From Dichomitus squalens LYAD-421 SS1 (lineage: Eukaryota; Basidiomycota; Agaricomycetes; Polyporales; Polyporaceae): a DNA stretch of 64,000 bases. The notes below the pieces were generated by a model, which was not told the DNA's origin, did not search any database, and saw nothing but the letters and a program-made list of their open reading frames with translations. This document shows positions 11,114 to 23,513 of the stretch, piece after piece. A program made the position numbers and the translations under genes. Within the stretch, counting starts at the first letter, position 1. Each line of letters begins with the position of its first letter. The stretch is taken from the NCBI RefSeq assembly GCF_000275845.1, contig NW_006766883.1, positions 2,601,667 through 2,665,666 on the forward strand, read 5' to 3'.

Positions 11114-14100
11114 TCAAGTCAAGTCGATGACGTCCCCCAGCACCTTCGACGTATCCTTCTTCTTCCGCTTCGTCGGTGGCGGCCGCTCGGAGCCCTCTCC
11201 TGCCTCCTTGTCCAGACGCTTCTTTGTCGTATTCGAGGTAGTCTTCGCTATGGTCTTGGACGGACCGGCAGCCGTGTTGCCTTGTGATGCAAGTGGGGCG
11301 TCCGCACCTAACTGTGTCGCAAGCATCACATAGTCCGGACCGAGTATTGCTTGTAGCTCTCGAGCGTCGGTACTGATTGCATCGAGCAACTTCCGGCCCT
11401 GGCTCTGGTTCTCTTTCCACTGCATCGGTTTGATGAACTTCGGCAGCTTCTCGACCTACAGGGTATCCGTGTCGAATCTCAGCCGCCTGAAATGAAGTAA
11501 CATCCTGGATTGTGCATACCACCAACCCTTGAGGCCGTGCATTGTCCGCTTGCCAGGTTGCGATGTGCAGCGCGTGCACCTTGAAAAACTTCTCGATGTG
11601 CTTCCTGTTGGGTGCTCCAAGATGCGGGAACGTGTGGCGCGACTCGGCTGACTCTGCGAGCCAACGACGGACGTTTGGGCAGTAATCGCATGCACACGTC
11701 CAGTCGTCTAAGCTGCGAAGGGGCGCGAGAGTGCTATCGGATGGCTGCGGTCCCATCACCTGTCCGACCCAGTCAAGGAGCAGCGTTCGTAGTGGCGCGG
11801 CGATCGGATCAGCAGTAACCCGAAGCTTGTGCTTTTTGAGCAGAGGATGAAGCTTCTTCAGGAGCGGGATGACTGTGGACCGCAAGAACTCCGCGGTCAG
11901 CTCCCCAGATTTGCTGAACAGCCGCTGCAGGACCTCGAAGCATGCATCTGGAACTCCCACTTCCACGCAGTACTTGAGAGCATCGTGTGCTGCGTCAACT
12001 CGATGTTTGTCGATGTTGGGATGGCCCCACCCAGTAGGCCGGAAGTCGACGATCGTCGCATACTTGGTCACAAGGCGCGACATGACCGTCTTCATTGGCC
12101 CCCTATCGAGGTCAATAGCCTTGCCTTTGGCATGTAGTCCATCGAGGAGGCTCTTGAGGGTGTGAGGTGATATCGGCAAGGTCTCGAGTTTGGGGAGAAG
12201 CCTTGTCCAGGGTAGTCAGTGACTGAGCAGTCAAGATAATCCATCATCCTCACTGAGTTTCTGCCAAGCCCGATTGGCCAATCGCTTCTAGGGCTCCGCA
12301 AATAGAGATAAGGTCGCTCGCAGTGATTTCATGGGGGAGGGCGGCAATCACGTCGAGGTATGATGAGACCACCCATTTAGCGAAGGGAACCACATCGGGG
12401 AAGGGCTTGCTCGCAGGATAAGCACGAGCGGCCTCTCCGATGCAAGACAGAACTGGAATCCCTGTTTCGATGCCGTACTGCCGGTCCTCAGCCTGCATCA
12501 GGCGACTAAGGACCTTGAGGAGAAGATCATCCCAACCACAGTGGAGACATATTTCTACGAAAGAGGTCGCCAGCTCTGTCGACGATCGACGCTCGTAGAA
12601 ATCATAGTCGGGGTAGAAATCAATTTTGGCCACGGCGACGACCATGAGGTCTCGCGTCATGCGTGTCCGAGCATCCGAAGATATGTTCGGCTGGCTATTG
12701 ATAATATGGACAAGGGCAGGTATCGCGGAAGGTCTGCAGCGCGACTTCAATTGAGGAACGACGCTGAAAGAGAGAAGATCAGTACCTGCATGAGACCTAC
12801 GAGTCAAGTAAAACGGTGATACCTATTTTCCAAGAATTCGGCGTCGTAATGTTCGAGGACGAGACTGACTAACAGGCCATAGTCGTCTCCGCTCGATACG
12901 GTCAAGTTCGTGAGCCGGTGCGTTCGTCGATCCGCAATCCATCTCTTGATAGGTTCTGCGACTTTCTTCGCCAGTTTGCCGGTGGTCCAGGACTCAAACT
13001 GCGACAGGAACTCCAGGACATCCACATCGGATATGGTACCTTCTAGAACATCATTCATCCTAAAAAGCGGCGACGTCAGATGAGTGTAGACGATCAATAT
13101 ATGTACGGGAATGGTCTCTGACAATGACTCGACGGCTTCAAATCCGAACGTCTCGACAGCGGTGTAGATACTCTCCTCCACCGAGGACATCGCCAGGCTG
13201 AGATACGGAAGACATTTGTCCATTGTCTTCTTCCACAGTGCAAGGTCCTTCCATCTACAAGCGGCAGCAGTCGCGACGGAGGACACGGCTTGCTCATGGT
13301 CAGCATTCTCGTCATCCGCATCCACGCGGCTGAGGATATACTGCACTAGCTGGTTCTCCTCCAGGGTAGGAGACGTCGTCGTCGAGGATTCGAGCTCCTC
13401 GCACGCGTGCCAAAAGGCGTCCTCGCCATATACAATGTCGTAATGCGTCCAGGACGGCCAGATGACCACAACGGTCCGGAGATAGACTGCGCAAAGTCAG
13501 TCTATGGCATGACAGACTCGATAGGTACGCATGTGCTCACTTCGATCGATCGTCGCGCCTTCCTGGAGGACAAAAGTCAGGGCGGTTTTACAGAAGCGAC
13601 ATGACACACTCACGTTCCCGGTGTAACCTCCATGATCGTCTTGCTCGTCATACTCCCCGGAGGTGATCTCGCGGGCGAATTTCTCGGGGATAACTTCCTT
13701 GTTCACATCGTACTCAAAGACACGTCTAATGAGGCTCCCGCTCAAGTCAACGAGGTTCTCCAGCTCCACCGAGGTTTCCTCCACTTCAATCATCGATATC
13801 TCGTCGCTAAACGACATCGCGTCCCCATATCCATGTTCAGTACAGATCAGGTTAGCGAACCCCAGGTGAAAGCCAAGGGGACGCGCGACAGCCTCCAGAG
13901 TCGAAACCAACTGAGCGTCCGCGCCCTTCAGCGCGCTTCCGCTGAGGTTCGCCTGGGAATACTTGTGGCTAAGCAGATACATTATCTTGCTGGGACCACC
14001 GTCGCCGTCCCTCCATGACGTGAGGACATCGCGAAGGCGCGAGGCGGCACCAGACTGAGATGGCAGAGCTGGTCGTAATGACTTTGTGGTATGAATGAGG

Positions 14101-15026
14101 TTGAAGGAGAGGGCAAGCCGGTACCCGCTCGTGATAGGCTTCACCTCGTGCTGAACATCCGTATACCATGCGAGCACAGTCGTGTCAGTGTGACTGTTGA
14201 CGCTGCAGTTTATCACTTCTGAGGTGTCACCATGGGTAACATGTACGGTGCCGCCACTGAACCTTGAAGGCAGCACGATCACGATCGTAGCGAACATGCC
14301 GTCCGCCTTCTCGGTACTGAGCTCGGTCAGATGGGCACATCGGGAACGGGAGGTCCACTTACTCGACATGAGGCTTGAAACTGGACTCTCATATCAGCTT
14401 TTCCCGATGGATGGATCAGATTTGGATGTTACGTACTGTGAGCCTTTCTCATATAGCAGGAGCTTGTATAAATCGCAACGAGGTTGACTGGCATCGTAGT
14501 TTACTCCCAGCGTCTCACAGACGGTTCGGACGACCCGATCCATGAAGGGAGCCCAAGCTCTGTTCTCGAACTCGACCTGGGCAAGTCATATGGTCAGTGC
14601 TCAAAACAGACTGCGAAAGACCTCATTAGCCCAGTGACATACTTGCTTGCCGTCAATCTCCCACGTATCCCGTACTGACTTGTCTACAACTGTCTTGGTA
14701 GCCTTGCCAAAGGGGGCTTGCTGAGCGCGAGCCTTGATCGCCTCCGCATCTCGCACATTCAAAGGCAGTCCAATAGATCCGATGCCAGTGATCTTGAGAC
14801 AAGGGTTGGGTGCTTCCGGGTAAGCACGGTGGAACGAAGACGAGCCGGAGAATGTAAGGTCGCTCTTGAAGATGTTCTCCAAGCGATTCTGTTATAAGTC
14901 AATGAGGGTAGCTCAACAACATCACCTCTCAAGCCAATACCTACACGTATGACACGAGTTTGTTCCGTCAGCTCGACGTCCGAGTCTGAGCTACGGTCAG
15001 TGATGTATTGTGCGCGAGGGGCTTTC
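11114..15026 (-). CDS. Large 2OG-Fe(II) oxygenase-like protein with helical C-terminus
   Basis: A multi-exon gene of probably 1,000-1,150 aa. Recognised exon bodies, in order: about 15026-14944 (KAPRAQYITDRSSDSD), about 14880-14601 (LENIFKSDLTFSG, PCLKITGIGSIGLPLN), 14369-13615 (SGGTVHVTHGD, AWYTDVQHEVKPITSGYRLA), about 13495-12826, about 12770-12257, about 12179-11520 and about 11455-11114. The middle piece is the prolyl-4-hydroxylase-like double-stranded beta-helix: a QHEV iron-ligand His and the Arg of SGYRLALSFNL, expected to bind 2-oxoglutarate. The C-terminal 600 residues are all-helical and look like alpha-solenoid repeats, ending in a basic tail (TKRKKK) that could be a nuclear signal, then DVIDLT. 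N-terminal exons upstream of 15026 are not resolved. Substrate unknown. Confidence 0.72.
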
Positions 15027-15489
15027 CCTAGAAATTCGTGTCAGTCCGTGGCACAGTCCTACACTTCTGTATAGTCACCTCCAGTGCTCTTCCTGGCCGT
15101 TTGCTATGTTGAGGGTGATATCAGTCTTGCAGCAATCCCCCACGCAAACTCCAGAAGCTACCGCCTTCGCGCCCCACTCGCCGCGTCGTGATTGAGTATC
15201 TCAGCCACGAACATACCTTGGTTCGGATCATCGCTGCACACTTCTGCGCGTTTCAAGAGGTAAGTTAGAGTGTGATGTGAGTTAGATATGGAGGACTAAT
15301 GATAGGTTGGGAGCCGTCGGTGGGCGACCATGACAGTCGTAGGACGAGACGCGTTCTGGCTACAGGCGCGCAGCTACTGCATGGAGGCGCTGTATCACAT
15401 GACCGTCGCGTCTTGAGCGTCCAAAATTCTATGAGGTCAGCGCCTGAGGCCGCACAGAGCTTCGAGACGTTTTCTCCTCCTTATCCGCC
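15027..15489. promoter_or_regulatory. Divergent 5' region of the oxygenase-like gene and NAF1
   Basis: Holds the start regions of two divergent genes. One or two short first exons of the oxygenase-like gene are probably here (for example a minus-strand segment encoding TDITLNIANGQEEHW near 15125-15070), but I could not fit them in frame. No TATA box was recognised. Confidence 0.35.
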
Positions 15490-17396
15490 ATGGCTACGGA
15501 TTTCTCCTTCGTTCTGCCCTCTTCCATTCCACAGGACCTTCAGCTCATCCAAGATATCCTTGGTGACATACCTAGGCCACCCACCCCTCAGAAGACCAAA
15601 CAGGCGCCTCTTGAGCAAGTCTACTCCGACCATGAGCATGGGACCGACAGCGACACAGATAGCGAAAAGGAGGTGGAGGCGGACATCCTTGCTGAATTAG
15701 AGGGAAACGAAAGGTGTGTTCACGGATGTGTTTCATTTGATGGGGTCTAACCAAATTTAGCCCGCCTTCAGAGTCCACAAGCGACTCCAGCGATTCTGAC
15801 TCAGACTCCGAAGAAGCTGTAACGCAGAAAGCGAAACAAATCAGGCCTGTTGAGGACGACGACGAAGATGGAGAGCCTACAGTGGTCTCTGAGGCGCAAG
15901 TGCGGACGAAGAACGAGATGGCAGAGCTCGATGTCGTAATCCCTGACATTACGGAGGTTGGCCCGGACGAGCAACTGGAGAAGGTCGGCGAGGTCATGAG
16001 CATCGTCAATAGTGTGGTCATTGTCAAAGGTCTCCCCTCGGCGATCGCGAATCGAGGTTCGGAACGAGCTTTGGACTCCGACACACTCTTGGTCTTCGAG
16101 GATCGGAAGGTCCTGGGATACGTGCGTACTAATTCCTGTTGTCACGATGCTGAAGCCAACTCTTCGGTAGATCTTTGAGACGTTCGGGCCAACTAGTGAA
16201 CCACTATATCAGATACGGTTCAACTCCAAGTATCCCCTCGACGCCGAGAAGGTCCAGGTTGGCCGAGCTGTGTTCCACGTTCCCGCAAAGAGCAACTACG
16301 TTTTCGTTCAGCAGCTGAGATACCTGAAAGGAAGTGACGCAAGCAACGTTCACGATGAGGAGCCTGGAGAGGATGAGCTTGAGTTCTCAGATGATGAGGC
16401 GGAGGCTGCCTATAAACGGGCACGGGCTGAAAAGTGCGTCCATGACTTTCTTGTGGTTTTTTTACGTTCACAACTCAAGCATCATGTAGGCGAGAACAAC
16501 AACGCGGACGCTCTGGTTCCGTGGCCTTATCACGACATACGACACCTGCCCCGTCAAGGATGCGAGACCAGGACATGTCAGAGGACCCATATGGAGGGAC
16601 ATCATCCACATATGACCATTCTCCAACCCTGTCGTACAACGACATGGACTACGGTGCCGGACCCTCGCGACCGGCCCCTATCCCGTACGACGACCCCTAT
16701 TCAGATTCATACGGCCTACCACCACCAGAACCTACTAGGGAGGCTGACAAGGTGTCGAACGCACCAGGCTCTCCCCCTGGTTCACCACGAGGGCCGGGAC
16801 GCGGGCGGGGGAGGGGCAGTTTCCAACGACGCGAAGATGGAGGGAGGGGTCGCGGTCGCGGTCGCGATCGGCATCACAACGACCGTGGTCGTGGCAGGGG
16901 ACGAGGCCGCGGTCGTGGCGGAGACCAACGGCAGGGACCTGGAGGCTGGTCCGGTAGGCAGGGACCTTCCTCCGAATTCGAACCTCAACAGCCTCGGTCT
17001 CTGTCCCCAGCCTCGCTCGCTATTGCCCGAGCTACCGGTCAGTTTTCTGACGGTTCAGCTGGCGCTCCACAACATGATCCTATAGGGGGTATGGGCGGCG
17101 GCTGGAGCCACCCTCAGTATCCTATGCAGCAGATGCAACAGCCGTTCGACTACTCATTTGGCGGGTACCAGTATCCTCCCGTACAGCCCCACATCAACCC
17201 TCGCTTTGCTGCCAACTTCGGGATGGTGGGCATGGGCATGGGTTACGGGGCATATGGTGGCCAGTCCGCACCTTACAGTCAAGACGCGTCAGGGTATAGC
17301 GTCGGCAATGGCTCGGGCGGATGGAGTGGGGAAGAGCAGTGGGGACCTGCCTCGCAGGGCCCTCCGCATCACGAAGGCGGAAACCAAATTGCTTGA
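15490..17396 (+). CDS. NAF1: H/ACA snoRNP assembly factor NAF1
   Basis: Nuclear assembly factor that binds Cbf5/dyskerin and is later replaced by Gar1 during H/ACA RNP maturation. Exons 15490-15713, 15761-16121, 16171-16433 and 16490-17396 give 584 aa. An acidic, Ser-rich N-terminus (SDSSDSDSDSEEA) precedes the Gar1/Naf1 core: LDVVIPDITEVGPDEQLEKVG, IVNSVVIVKG, LLVFEDRKVLGYIFETFGP, PLYQIRFNSKYP and VFHVPAKSNYVF, about residues 140-270. An acidic linker (EDELEFSDDEAE) follows, then a proline-rich part, a dense RGG region (about residues 390-440) and a Gly/Met/Tyr-rich tail. The length and RGG/low-complexity C-terminus are usual for fungal NAF1. All splice phases agree. Confidence 0.92.
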
Positions 17397-17685
17397 CATT
17401 CTACGCTATCGCATACAGATTTGTTGTCTTTCAGCATATGTGTCTACTATTTGTCTCGTACGCATTCACTGTCTTGACGTTCAACCGTACGGCCTCAAGC
17501 GCTTGGCGTTGAGTATTCAATGGCGATGGCCTCTTAACAATCCGGATTTGGGACGTACGCTTCTCATTGTTCGAGCGCCAACCCTAGGACGGTCCCGCCG
17601 AGCCGCATTTCAAGTCACCGCCGCTGAGCTCGGCCACAGCTCCCATCTCCCAGTAGACCTTGACCGTCCTTCTAAACACTCAGTC

Positions 17686-19844
17686 ATGGTCGGCGCTCGC
17701 AATGGGAAGGCCGCGGCCAGCAAGTCGCGCTCGGGAAGCAGCCAGCAGCCAACAGCTTCCTCGTCGTCTCCCGCGCCTCCTCCACCAGCCGCTCCCGGGG
17801 GAAGGGCGGATGGTCAACCACCAGTGGCGGGCCCAGCGGAGAGCATTTCGACGCGACAACGACGCGTGCTTCCCGCGCGCACGCGACGCGGCGGGCCTGG
17901 AGTGGGGAGCTGCGAAAGCGATTTAATGATCCTGGAGACGATGAAGCGCAGGTGTACGTCTCCCCCTTCCCCTGTCCGTTTAACTTGTCCTGTCCTTCAT
18001 CCAACCATTCGTGTCCGTTTGCGTTGCCTACGATGCCCTCGTCTTCCACTACTTTCGTACCTATGGTGTGCCTTCGCTCACATCCGTGCGCGCAGTTGAG
18101 AGCGAGCCCCTCATCCCAGCAACGACGCCCTTCTTGTTGACGACCAACTCCACGCTCATCTCCTCTCTCGCCTCCGACGCAGGCGCATCGACGTCCGAGG
18201 CGGCCCACGCGCAACTCAACACGCTCGCGTACAGCCGCTACTTCGACCGGCCGGAAGTGCGCAAGGCGTATATGGAGCAGCAGCTCATCCAGACCCCAGA
18301 GTTCACGGAGCTTCCCCAGGATGCGCACGTTGGTGGCCGCTTCCGCCCGCGGAACTCGGAAGACGTTCGTCCCCTCCCCCTTTGCGTACATGCGCGTACT
18401 CACATGTGTCTATCTACTTTTGCTGCTGCAATGGATGTCGTGCGCCCTGAACCTTGTGACTTTGAACTACTGCGTCAATACGTAGGACACGGCAGACACG
18501 TCTGACGCGGCGTACGAGAAGCGCCACCGCAAGTACGAGACATTTGAAAAGCGGCAGCGCCTGCGCGAGAAGGAGAAGCTCAAGCACGAGCACTACAAGC
18601 TCAAGGAGCGCATCGAGCAGCTCCGCGCCATGGACTCTTCTGCGTTCCTCGCCATCCCCGCCTCTGAGTTCGCGGACACCCCGGGCTGCGGGCCCGAAGC
18701 GGCGGCGGCTGCTGCTAGTGGGGACGCGGCGAACCTCCACGGGGCTGCGGCATACCACGAGGGCGAGCGGAGGCGGAAAGTGATGTTGGATGTCGCGATG
18801 TCGCTGGAGGAGCGGTACCGGACGCTCCTGCCGCCGGATCGACGGTGGATGGAGAAGAAGGGGACGCCGAAGGGCAAGGGCGCTTCGGTGGAGGTCGTTG
18901 AGGTCAAGCACGAGGACGATACCGTGGAGGTTGAGGAGGACGCGGGTGTGGAAGAACTACCTGAAAAGGAGGAAGTGGAAGAAGACGCTGGGGAAGAGGA
19001 GATGGAGGAAGAGGATGAACTCATCGAGGACGAGGCGGACGACGATGGCGAGTCCGAAGTCGACCCCGACGAGAGCGATCGGCGCAAGTCGAAGCAGCTC
19101 AAGCTACGCATCAAGTTCCCTCCACGGATGCTCTCCTCCAAGCGGCAGTCTCCCAATCCACTCCCAACACGAGGAGGCGGGAAGCAGATCACACTATCTC
19201 CCTTCTTCAAGCATACGTCTGGTGGCAAAGGCCATACGACAAGCTCCCCTCTACGTTCAGCGTCGTACGTACCCACGGACAAGTACGGTCGATACTCAGA
19301 GGACCCCGAAGACGCCCTCCCTCCACCACCATCTGCCAAGCGACAACGCATACACGACGAATCCGCTTCCGCAGCCATCAAGGCGGCAAAATCCGCCCAA
19401 AGCTCAAAGTGGTCGAAGGCCCCGAAAGCGGCCAACGGCATAGACAAACGACACACCCACAGCGCAGAGTCGCGCACTGCTTCATCAGCGGGTAGGCCCT
19501 CGCCCACTATCACTAGCGCTAGTGCATACTCGGCCAGGAGATCTTACACGTCATATGCAGGCCTCGCGGGCAAGAAGGACGCGAACCCGTGCGTGCTCAT
19601 GGTTGCCGCGCTGCGCCAGTCGAGCGCGCCGACGGCGCGCAAGACGCAGAGGCACGTCACCGCGTTCGGGTGCCGCGTACCGCAGGAGATCGAGGAGGTG
19701 CGCGACTTCGAGATCCCCGAGTGGGTTCTGGTGGACGAGAGCGCGAGCCAGGCGGGCGGCCATCACGGTGATCGCGAGGGGTCGTATTCTACGCACAACG
19801 AGCATGGAGAAGACGAATCGTCCATTGATGACTCCGGAACATAG
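17686..19844 (+). CDS. Chromatin-type protein with SAS4-like basic helical domain
   Basis: Exons 17686-17951, 18103-18364 and 18486-19844 give 628 aa. The N-terminus is Ser/Pro/Ala rich, then RQRRVLPARTRRGGPGVG. Next come EPLIPATTPFLLTTNS and a strongly charged helical block, KRHRKYETFEKRQRLREKEK followed by LKERIEQLRAMDSSAFL (about residues 180-225), which resembles the SAS4 (something about silencing 4) domain of histone acetyltransferase subunits. After that is a long Glu/Asp-rich stretch (about 320-370), a disordered basic region, and a compact end with RKTQRHVTAFGCRVP and VRDFEIPEWVL. The second acceptor must be the GAGAG at 18102, not the nearer CAG at 18095, to keep frame. The SAS4 assignment rests on recognition by eye and is moderate. 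Confidence 0.7.
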
Positions 19845-19967
19845 TCTGTCTGCACGACGCGCTTCTCCTCTCAGATAGGTCGTATAGCCATTAACCGTTA
19901 TTTTCCCGTCGTAGCGTATGTATAGCGTATGTACCAACCCAGGCTGCTAATACCCCATCTGAGCCGT

Positions 19968-20916
19968 TCACGCAGACACCTGCGGAGCGCTCTTGCCAAC
20001 AAACTTCTCTACCACCGTCAGCGCGTCACTGCGCCTCTTAGGCGGGACTGCCCGGTTATGGCTCAAGGTGAACTCTGCAAGCTTCAGAGGCCCCAGCTTC
20101 CCGACGTCGGTTGTGAGGTAGGGCTTCGGCGCATAGCGAGAATAGTCCCCGGCGGCCTTCTCCAAGAGCAATTGAACGCGAGCTTGGGAAGGAGTGACGT
20201 TCTTCGCTGAGGGAGCGGATGCGATGGGAGAGCGCGTGTGCGCAGCGGGGGGCCCAAAGAGCTCCTTGAGGTCGCCAAGTAGCACTTTCGGCTGCAGCTT
20301 CGAGGACGAGGGGGCAGAGCACGGCTTCGCAACGTCCTTGCTTTCCTGCGACTCGGCGGATGCAGCATCCTGCTGACCCCACTGGCGCGGGGATACTGGG
20401 CGTGGCCTGGCGTAGGCAGGTCGGCCTTGCTGGTCTCTGTTCCGCGGGCGGTCTTGTTGTGGGCGGGGACCAGAGTACGCCTGCCCGTCACGACGGGGAC
20501 CGTTATTCGGGCGGAGCGAACGTGGTCGTTGATACTGCTGCTGCTGCTGCTGCTGCTGCACCTCTACGCCGCCCTCCCCCTCCCGAGGCTGCGGCCTTGG
20601 TCCGCGATTCCATTTCTGACCCTTTTTCTTCACTGAGGGGTGTTCACCACTTAGAGAGGTGTGCTTGCGTGTACTGAGATAGTAACTCACAAACAGATAT
20701 ATTCCCCAGGCTCTCCGCGAGAGGTATTGCCCTCTTTTTGGGGGCGGGTGCAGCTTCGGGTTGTCCGTCAGAGCTCGCTTGCGTCTGCTGAGGTGCTGCT
20801 GCTGCTTCCGAAGAGTTGAATCGCGCGCATGAAGGAATGCTTCGCGCAGACGGAACCGCAGTTCTGGATACGAAGGCCGCAGTAGAGGGCAGTGAAGAGG
20901 ACAGACGGATGAGCAT
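19968..20916 (-). CDS. Mitochondrial-type basic protein with poly-Gln tract
   Basis: Exons 20916-20691 and 20632-19968 give 296 aa. The N-terminus (MLIRLSSSLPSTAAFVSRTA and on to SCARFNSS) is Arg, Ser and Ala rich with no acids, a plausible mitochondrial presequence. The middle is disordered and basic with an eight-CAG-unit poly-Gln run, PRPQ and RPRP repeats. The C-terminal 90 residues look folded: KVLLGDLKELFG, QARVQLLLEKAAGDYSRY, KLGPLKLAEFTLSHNRA. A mitochondrial ribosome or translation-factor role (IF3-like) is possible from composition only; I do not recognise a named family. The start is the first ATG that gives the targeting-like N-terminus. Confidence 0.65.
20535..20559. repeat. CTG/CAG microsatellite inside a coding exon
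   Basis: About eight CTG units on the plus strand read as consecutive Gln codons in the minus-strand mitochondrial-type gene. Such tracts are length-variable between isolates. Confidence 0.8.
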
Positions 20917-21152
20917 GGCCCAAGAGCGTCCGCAGGACACAGATGGTCGTCGGTGTGCTGGACGGGATGTACAGAGCGGACCGAAAGCGCTCGCCGCGAT
21001 GCGCGTCCGGACTGCTCCCGGCCGCAGACGCGGAGACGGTCATCTCGTCGGACGAGGCAGCGCACACCCAGCTTGCTTATAGTTATACACCCTGCGCTGC
21101 CTCTTCTTCTTGCTATTGTCTCTGCTATCCGCCCCTCTAGTCTCGGTCTGTC

Positions 21153-23223
21153 ATGGGCCGCCTCACCGGACGGTTGTTTGTGCTATTCACGACGTGTCTC
21201 ATCTGCTTCATTGCGTACTCAAGCCAGATATTCGTAATATGGCCTTGGTACGGCCGGGAGTTCTCTGTGGAGCTGCTGGGGCTCCTACTACCGTTCAAGT
21301 GAGTCCGAGAATCTCCACGACTGATCCTATCTGACTCCGAGGCGATAGTATCTTGGTGGGCATGCTGCTGTGGAATTACCGACTGTGTGTAATAACCGAT
21401 CCGGGAGGCGTGCCATCGTCTTGGGTACGTCTATTGCGTAAACCTGCAGCAACGTGACACACTCTAAACGATTGCTCAGAGACCTGACTTGAATGATATG
21501 GACGGCTATGAAGTCAAGAAGTTGACCAGAGGGCCGCGGTACTGCCGGACATGCGAGAACTACAAGCCACCACGGGCTCACCATTGCAGGCAGTGTAAAC
21601 GGTGCGTCTAGCAATCTTCGCGCGACGCTCTCTCCTCATGGGAATCTACTAGATGTGTGCTCAGAATGGGTATGACCTGCTATTTACGTTTTGATTCCGT
21701 TGCTCAAAGTTGGCACCAGACCACCACTGCCCATGGGTGAACAACTGCGTCGGTCATTACAACTACGGACACTTCATCCGCTTCCTCTTCTACGTCGACC
21801 TCGCATGCACATACCATGTGACCATGCTCACCAAGCGAGTGCTGTATAGCACGACATTCTGGGTACGCCTCTCGCCGCATTTGTGCCCTCCTGTTCTCAA
21901 GAGATCACAGGAGGAACCCAGCGGGCGCGAGCTGATATTCATAGTTCTGAATTACGCAACGTGCATACCTGTACTGCTTGCAGTTGGCATCTTCAGGTAG
22001 TGCCATCGTTCTTGCGTTCATCGCATCAACTGATATCTGCCGCGCTAGCCTCTATCACTTCTACGCGGTATACAGCAATACCACGACCATCGAGGGATGG
22101 GAGAAAGATAAGGTGGCCACTCTAGTCCGCCGTGGTAGGATACGCGAGGTACGTTCCCCTCTCTGTGCCGCTGCTTCCCTTCAACTTCCACTGACCCCCG
22201 TTACGAATTGCAGGTCAAGTTCCCCTACGTAAGGTTACTTAGAGCACGAGACTCCTCCCAATTTCTCATAGTTACGTGTAGAACCTCGGCCTACGTCGGA
22301 ACATCGAAAGCATTCTAGGCTCGAACCCGCTCCTGTGGTGCTGGCCGACCGTCCCGCCCGGGAACGGGCTGAAGTACCAGCTCGCGGACGGCGACGGTAA
22401 GTGGATTGAGTTTACGATGCGGAGACCGCGGGGCGAGGACGGCGAGGACGAGGCGTATGGCGTAGACGGCGACTACTTGCCCGAACCTTGACGACTTGAC
22501 GACGACATGTTACGACCGACCGACACGAGCCAGGTGTGCAACCATCGCGAATCGCTTCACGAAGTAAGCACTCATTCGACACCTTGTAGCCATATTTTCT
22601 TCGCGCCTCGCCCCCGTTCTTCCGCTACCGGCTCCGCTCATGTCCTCTCTTGTGGCCTATGACAGACGCTGACCCGCACGACAGGTGTGGACGTCGGCCA
22701 GTGGCCGCCCCAAGATCCCGACCGTTACCTATACCCCGAAGACGACCCAGACCACAAGCTCGAGCTCCCCGCCTCGCCCTGGACGTATGCCAACGGTTCC
22801 GTGAACCCCGACCTCCGGCCCACAACCACCGGCACGGCACGTAGGCGCAACCCCGCTCGCGCCCGCGCCAAGGCCGCCGAAGGTCCCTACGCCTCCGTCC
22901 CGCCGTACCATCCCGACTACCACCGACAGGAGAGCCACGAGACATACCCCGTCGACTCCGAGGACGAGGACGAGCAGTACGCGGACGAGCACCCGGGACG
23001 TCGGCGAGAGTTCCTGAGGCGGGGCTCGGAGGGGTACGAGGTTCGCCCGATCGACAGGGAGGAGCTGCTCAAGCAGTACATCGTGGACCGGACGGCGGAG
23101 CCTGGGCGGTACCAGCTGTACGTCCCGGACCCGCCCAGCGAGCCGGAGAGCGGGCCGGAGGCGGAAGACGAGCAGATCCCCTTGGCTGAGAAGCTCGAGC
23201 GGTGGCGCGCGACTAGCGCATAG
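21153..23223 (+). CDS. PFA4: Palmitoyltransferase PFA4 (DHHC family), ten exons
   Basis: Integral ER membrane S-acyltransferase; yeast Pfa4 palmitoylates chitin synthase Chs3. Exons 21153-21298, 21349-21424, 21480-21601, 21653-21669 (17 nt), 21720-21862, 21911-21996, 22049-22148, 22214-22228 (15 nt), 22282-22396 and 22685-23223 sum to 453 codons. Two N-terminal transmembrane segments are followed by the Cys-rich domain ([16 protein letters not shown]), the catalytic [12 protein letters not shown] and [11 protein letters not shown], then two further membrane segments and the TTIEGWEKD segment (TTxE motif). The C-terminal exon encodes an acidic tail with WPPQDPDRY and a terminal [10 protein letters not shown] helix. 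Without splicing the 22397 donor the frame would stop at about 22490; the spliced form matches PFA4 layout better. Confidence 0.92.
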
Positions 23224-23513
23224 CGCTTTGGTTGTCACTGCGTGCACATCTATACATCGCGTTATGGTTATCTATCATTGACATTAGAGGTGTGTTCTCG
23301 ATGAGTCGGACACTATGGACAATCGGTATTATTCCGCTATACATACACATAATAGATAGCTGTACACCGTACGCGAGACGAGTACTACATGAGAAGAGGA
23401 CAACGAAAGGGACTCCGACAGAACAGACAACACACAAAACAAGAGACAAATAATGTCCGATACGGAAGACGGGATATCCCACAGAGTGTAGACTGGAAGA
23501 CATTAGACGATCA

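Noticed and set aside
16270..17085. 271-codon plus-strand frame
   Set aside because: It follows NAF1 exon 3 then runs through the intron into a wrong frame over the RGG region; the repeats keep several frames open.
18593..19513. 306-codon minus-strand Ser-rich frame
   Set aside because: Antisense shadow of the Glu-rich exon of the SAS4-like gene (GAG/GAA read as CTC/TTC); no independent motifs.
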